Source: Allobrachymonas sp.
Lineage (GTDB): Bacteria > Pseudomonadota > Gammaproteobacteria > Burkholderiales > Burkholderiaceae_C
Assembly (NCBI GenBank): GCA_017996515.1
Contig: JAGOGU010000028.1
Location: 1-12,239 of the forward strand
DNA length: 12,239 nt
Direction of reading: 5' to 3'
The notes below the pieces were generated by a model. That model worked only from the letters and a program-made list of their open reading frames with translations. It ran no database searches and was not told the DNA's origin. This document shows, one piece after another, positions 10,468 to 12,239 of this stretch (positions are counted from its first letter, which is position 1; each line of letters opens with the position of its first letter). The translations under genes and the position numbers were made by a program.

Positions 10468-10495
10468 ATTGTATGCAATACCCGCTCTGGCGCAA
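10468..10495 (-). promoter_or_regulatory. Probable sigma-70 promoter of thiC
   Basis: The minus strand has TACAAT (plus 10468-10473) and TTGCGC (plus 10490-10495) with a 16-base spacer. The -10 is good and the -35 poor. Transcription would start near 10461, exactly at the 5' edge of the TPP aptamer, which supports the call. Confidence 0.5.
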
Positions 10496-10645
10496 AATCC
10501 GGATACTGATTGATTGTTGGGTGCAAAGAACGACACCGATATAGCGTGCGGTTTTTGCATCGTGTGCGTGTAAAAAACGCAGTAATCGATCATGAATGGT
10601 AACGAATAAGCAATAATTACATTTTTAGTTACAAAGGTTGCAGCT

Positions 10646-11806
10646 ATGGCTACTATGGGCAATATGGAGCGCGTGTTGCGTTTGATGGCGGAAAAAAATG
10701 CGTCAGACGTTTTCATTTCCGCCAAGGCGCCCGTCATGATCAAAATCAACGGCAACATGATGCCGGTCAATCCGCAACGGATGACGGCTGACTCCTGCCT
10801 GGTTTTGCTGAAGGAAATTCTGAGCGAGAAGCAATTCAACGAGTTGATGCAGAAGGGTGAAATCAATACCTCTTTTGCCTTGCAGGATGTGGGCAATTTC
10901 CGTGTAAACGCGATGCGCCAGCGCGGTACCTATGCGGCGGTTATTCGCTATATCCCGGTTGACATACCGGCGCTGGATACCTTGGGCCTGCCAACCGACA
11001 CGCTGATCGATCTGGTCATGCGCCAGCGCGGTTTGATTTTGATGGTGGGTGCAACCGGCTCGGGTAAAAGTACTTCGCTTGCAGCCATGCTGGATCACCG
11101 CAACCAGCAGCGCAGCAGCCATATTCTGACAATTGAAGACCCGATCGAATTCGTGTTCGAGAACAAACGCAGCCTGATCAACCAGCGTGAGATCGGCGCG
11201 GATACGGAAAACCGCTTGGTGGCATTGAAAAACGCCATGCGCCAGGCGCCCGATGTGATTCTGGTGGGCGAAATTCGCGACCGGGAAACGATGTCGGCCG
11301 CGCTGGCCTATGCCCAATCAGGGCACTTGTGCCTGGCTACGCTGCACGCCAGCAACAGTTATCAAGCGCTCAACCGTATCCTCACTTTCTATCCGGAAGA
11401 GGTGCGTGCCACGCTGCTGAGCGATTTGGCATCAGGCTTGGCGGCGGTGATTTCGCAGCGTCTGCTGCGCACCGTGGATGAAGGGCGCGTGCCCGCTTGC
11501 GAGGTGTTGCTCAATACCAAGCTGGTGTCGGAATTGATCGAAAAAGGCGATATTTTTGGCGTGAAAGACGCCATGAGCAAATCGATGACCGAAGGCTCGC
11601 AAACCTTTGAAGAAGACATTGCCCGTCTGATCCGCACGGGCGTTGTTTCGCGCGAAGAGGGCTTGATTCATGCCGACTCGCCCACCAATTTGATGTGGCG
11701 TTTGCAAAACACAACGGATCCATCCAAAACCAGCAGCGTGGCCGACCCTGTGGATGACAGCACAGAGCCCAAGTTCTCTGAGATTACGCTGGATATGGGG
11801 GAGTAA
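10646..11806 (+). CDS. pilU: PilT/PilU-family type IV pilus ATPase (PilU-like)
   Basis: A hexameric cytoplasmic ATPase that powers or assists pilus retraction. The 386 residues show all four family boxes: Walker A GATGSGKS (135-142), Asp box TIEDPIEF (162-169), Walker B VILVGEIRD (204-212) and His box HLCLATLH (227-234). The N-terminal ASDVFISAKAPVMIKING (19-36) and the C-terminal ADSPTNLMWRLQN (343-355) are PilU-type rather than PilT-type, and the acidic tail beyond residue 358 is not conserved. The start is the ATG at 10646, with AAAGG eight bases upstream. No pilT lies next to it (the upstream neighbour is thiC, divergent) and dapE follows. From memory, a stand-alone PilT/PilU-type gene beside dapE is usual in Comamonadaceae, so it may be a second copy rather than the partner in a pilTU pair. 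Confidence 0.92.
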   Translation: MATMGNMERVLRLMAEKNASDVFISAKAPVMIKINGNMMPVNPQRMTADSCLVLLKEILSEKQFNELMQKGEINTSFALQDVGNFRVNAMRQRGTYAAVIRYIPVDIPALDTLGLPTDTLIDLVMRQRGLILMVGATGSGKSTSLAAMLDHRNQQRSSHILTIEDPIEFVFENKRSLINQREIGADTENRLVALKNAMRQAPDVILVGEIRDRETMSAALAYAQSGHLCLATLHASNSYQALNRILTFYPEEVRATLLSDLASGLAAVISQRLLRTVDEGRVPACEVLLNTKLVSELIEKGDIFGVKDAMSKSMTEGSQTFEEDIARLIRTGVVSREEGLIHADSPTNLMWRLQNTTDPSKTSSVADPVDDSTEPKFSEITLDMGE

Positions 11807-11817
11807 GCCTGTGCAGG

Positions 11818-11909
11818 GCAGCTCCGCTTGCGGAGCTGCACGTTGGCCAACGGAATGGCCAACTGAGCATGGGAGCATGGGTTTGCGCGCGCTTGGTGCA
11901 AGGCGCGCA
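11818..11909. repeat. Three tandem hairpins between pilU and dapE
   Basis: Three back-to-back inverted repeats: (1) GCAGCTCCGC-TT-GCGGAGCTGC at 11818-11839, perfect over 10 bp; (2) GTTGGCCA-6 nt-TGGCCAAC at 11842-11863, perfect over 8 bp; (3) TGCGCGC-G-CTTG-GTG-CAAG-GCGCGCA at 11884-11909, 11 bp with one bulged G. None has a T run, so they are not standard terminators. They could stabilise the 3' end of pilU mRNA, belong to an intergenic repeat family, or be a small RNA. Confidence 0.6.
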
Positions 11910-11927
11910 GGATCCGGATGGAAAATA

Positions 11928-11973
11928 GGCGGTGTGCCGGGCGTGTGCTTGGTGGCGCCGCCATTTGTTTTTC
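11928..11973 (+). terminator. Possible terminator upstream of dapE
   Basis: GGCGG (11928-11932) and CCGCC (11958-11962) can pair, with a partly paired interior (TGCC with GGTG), followed by ATTTGTTTTTC. The loop is large and the stem imperfect, so this is tentative. If real, dapE needs its own promoter within the ~20 bases before its ATG, which looks unlikely, so partial readthrough would be expected. Confidence 0.3.
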
Positions 11974-11993
11974 TGCTTTTGCCTTGATCGTAT

Positions 11994-12239
11994 ATGCCTG
12001 ATATGTCTGATGCCGCCTTGCGCCTTGCGCAGCAATTGATCGCTCGTGCCTCTGTCACGCCCGAAGATGGCGGTTGCCTGGATCTGATTACGACCGAGTT
12101 GCAGCCGCACGGTTTTGCGTGCGAGCGCATCGACAGTGGGCCGGAGCAGTTTTTTGTGCGCAACCTCTGGGCTTTGCGCCAGGGCAGTCAAGGGGCGCAG
12201 GGCGCTACCATCGTATTTGCCGGCCATGTGGATGTTGTG
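11994..12239 (+). CDS. dapE: Succinyl-diaminopimelate desuccinylase, 5' part
   Basis: A di-zinc amidohydrolase that removes succinate from N-succinyl-LL-diaminopimelate in the lysine and peptidoglycan precursor pathway. 82 residues are visible and the gene runs off the window in frame. [13 protein letters not shown] (20-32) and NLWA (57-60) are the usual DapE N-terminal blocks. FAGHVDVV (75-82) is the first metal-binding motif, with H78 and D80; most DapE proteins have Thr where this one has Val (GHTDVV). The start is ATG 11994 or, in frame, ATG 12003; neither has a convincing ribosome binding site, so translation may be weak or the start leaderless-like. It follows pilU on the same strand after 187 bases of structured sequence. 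Confidence 0.88.
   Translation, partial: MPDMSDAALRLAQQLIARASVTPEDGGCLDLITTELQPHGFACERIDSGPEQFFVRNLWALRQGSQGAQGATIVFAGHVDVV

Overview
The window looks like chromosomal DNA of a betaproteobacterium, most likely Comamonadaceae (order Burkholderiales). The GlyA wording, the DapE wording and the pairing of a PilT/PilU-type ATPase with dapE all fit that family. This is judged from recalled family sequences, not from a search. All 20 or so genes and RNA elements are housekeeping or accessory chromosomal types. I see no intact insertion sequence, prophage, plasmid function or CRISPR array.

Layout, left to right. (1) 2-2188 (+): the 3' part of a very large outer-membrane beta-barrel protein, closed by a bidirectional terminator. 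(2) 2258-2825: no intact gene. It holds a decayed minus-strand MAPEG-family fragment and a 29-bp near-perfect palindrome. (3) 2826-4039 (-): a P1-family (DmpA/NylC-like) self-cleaving hydrolase followed 13 bases later by tRNA-Ser(GGA) and a terminator. (4) 4111-4766 (+): a strong promoter, tRNA-Gly(GCC), its terminator, then dut. (5) 4931-5380 (-): nrdR. (6) 5497-6063 (+): the remains of a lipoprotein-like gene, broken by a stop and frame changes, ending at a bidirectional terminator shared with glyA. (7) 6136-8059 (-): a DUF4395 membrane protein, then glyA with a roughly 200-base leader that I read as a ZTP (pfl) riboswitch. (8) 8323-10473 (-): thiC with a clear TPP riboswitch and a plausible promoter. 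(9) 10646-12239 (+): a pilU-like ATPase, a run of three tandem hairpins plus a possible terminator, and the 5' end of dapE.

Functionally, the window has two metabolite-sensing leaders acting on linked one-carbon and cofactor chemistry. ZTP reports on folate one-carbon shortage and GlyA makes 5,10-methylene-THF. TPP controls ThiC, which makes the thiamine pyrimidine from the purine intermediate AIR. dut and nrdR both affect deoxynucleotide supply: dUTP removal with dUMP production, and repression of ribonucleotide reductase genes.

Nothing here is a clearly undescribed system. The points most worth a second look are the glyA leader riboswitch with its enlarged P2 arm, two independent decayed genes lying opposite intact genes across shared bidirectional terminators, and the stack of hairpins between pilU and dapE.
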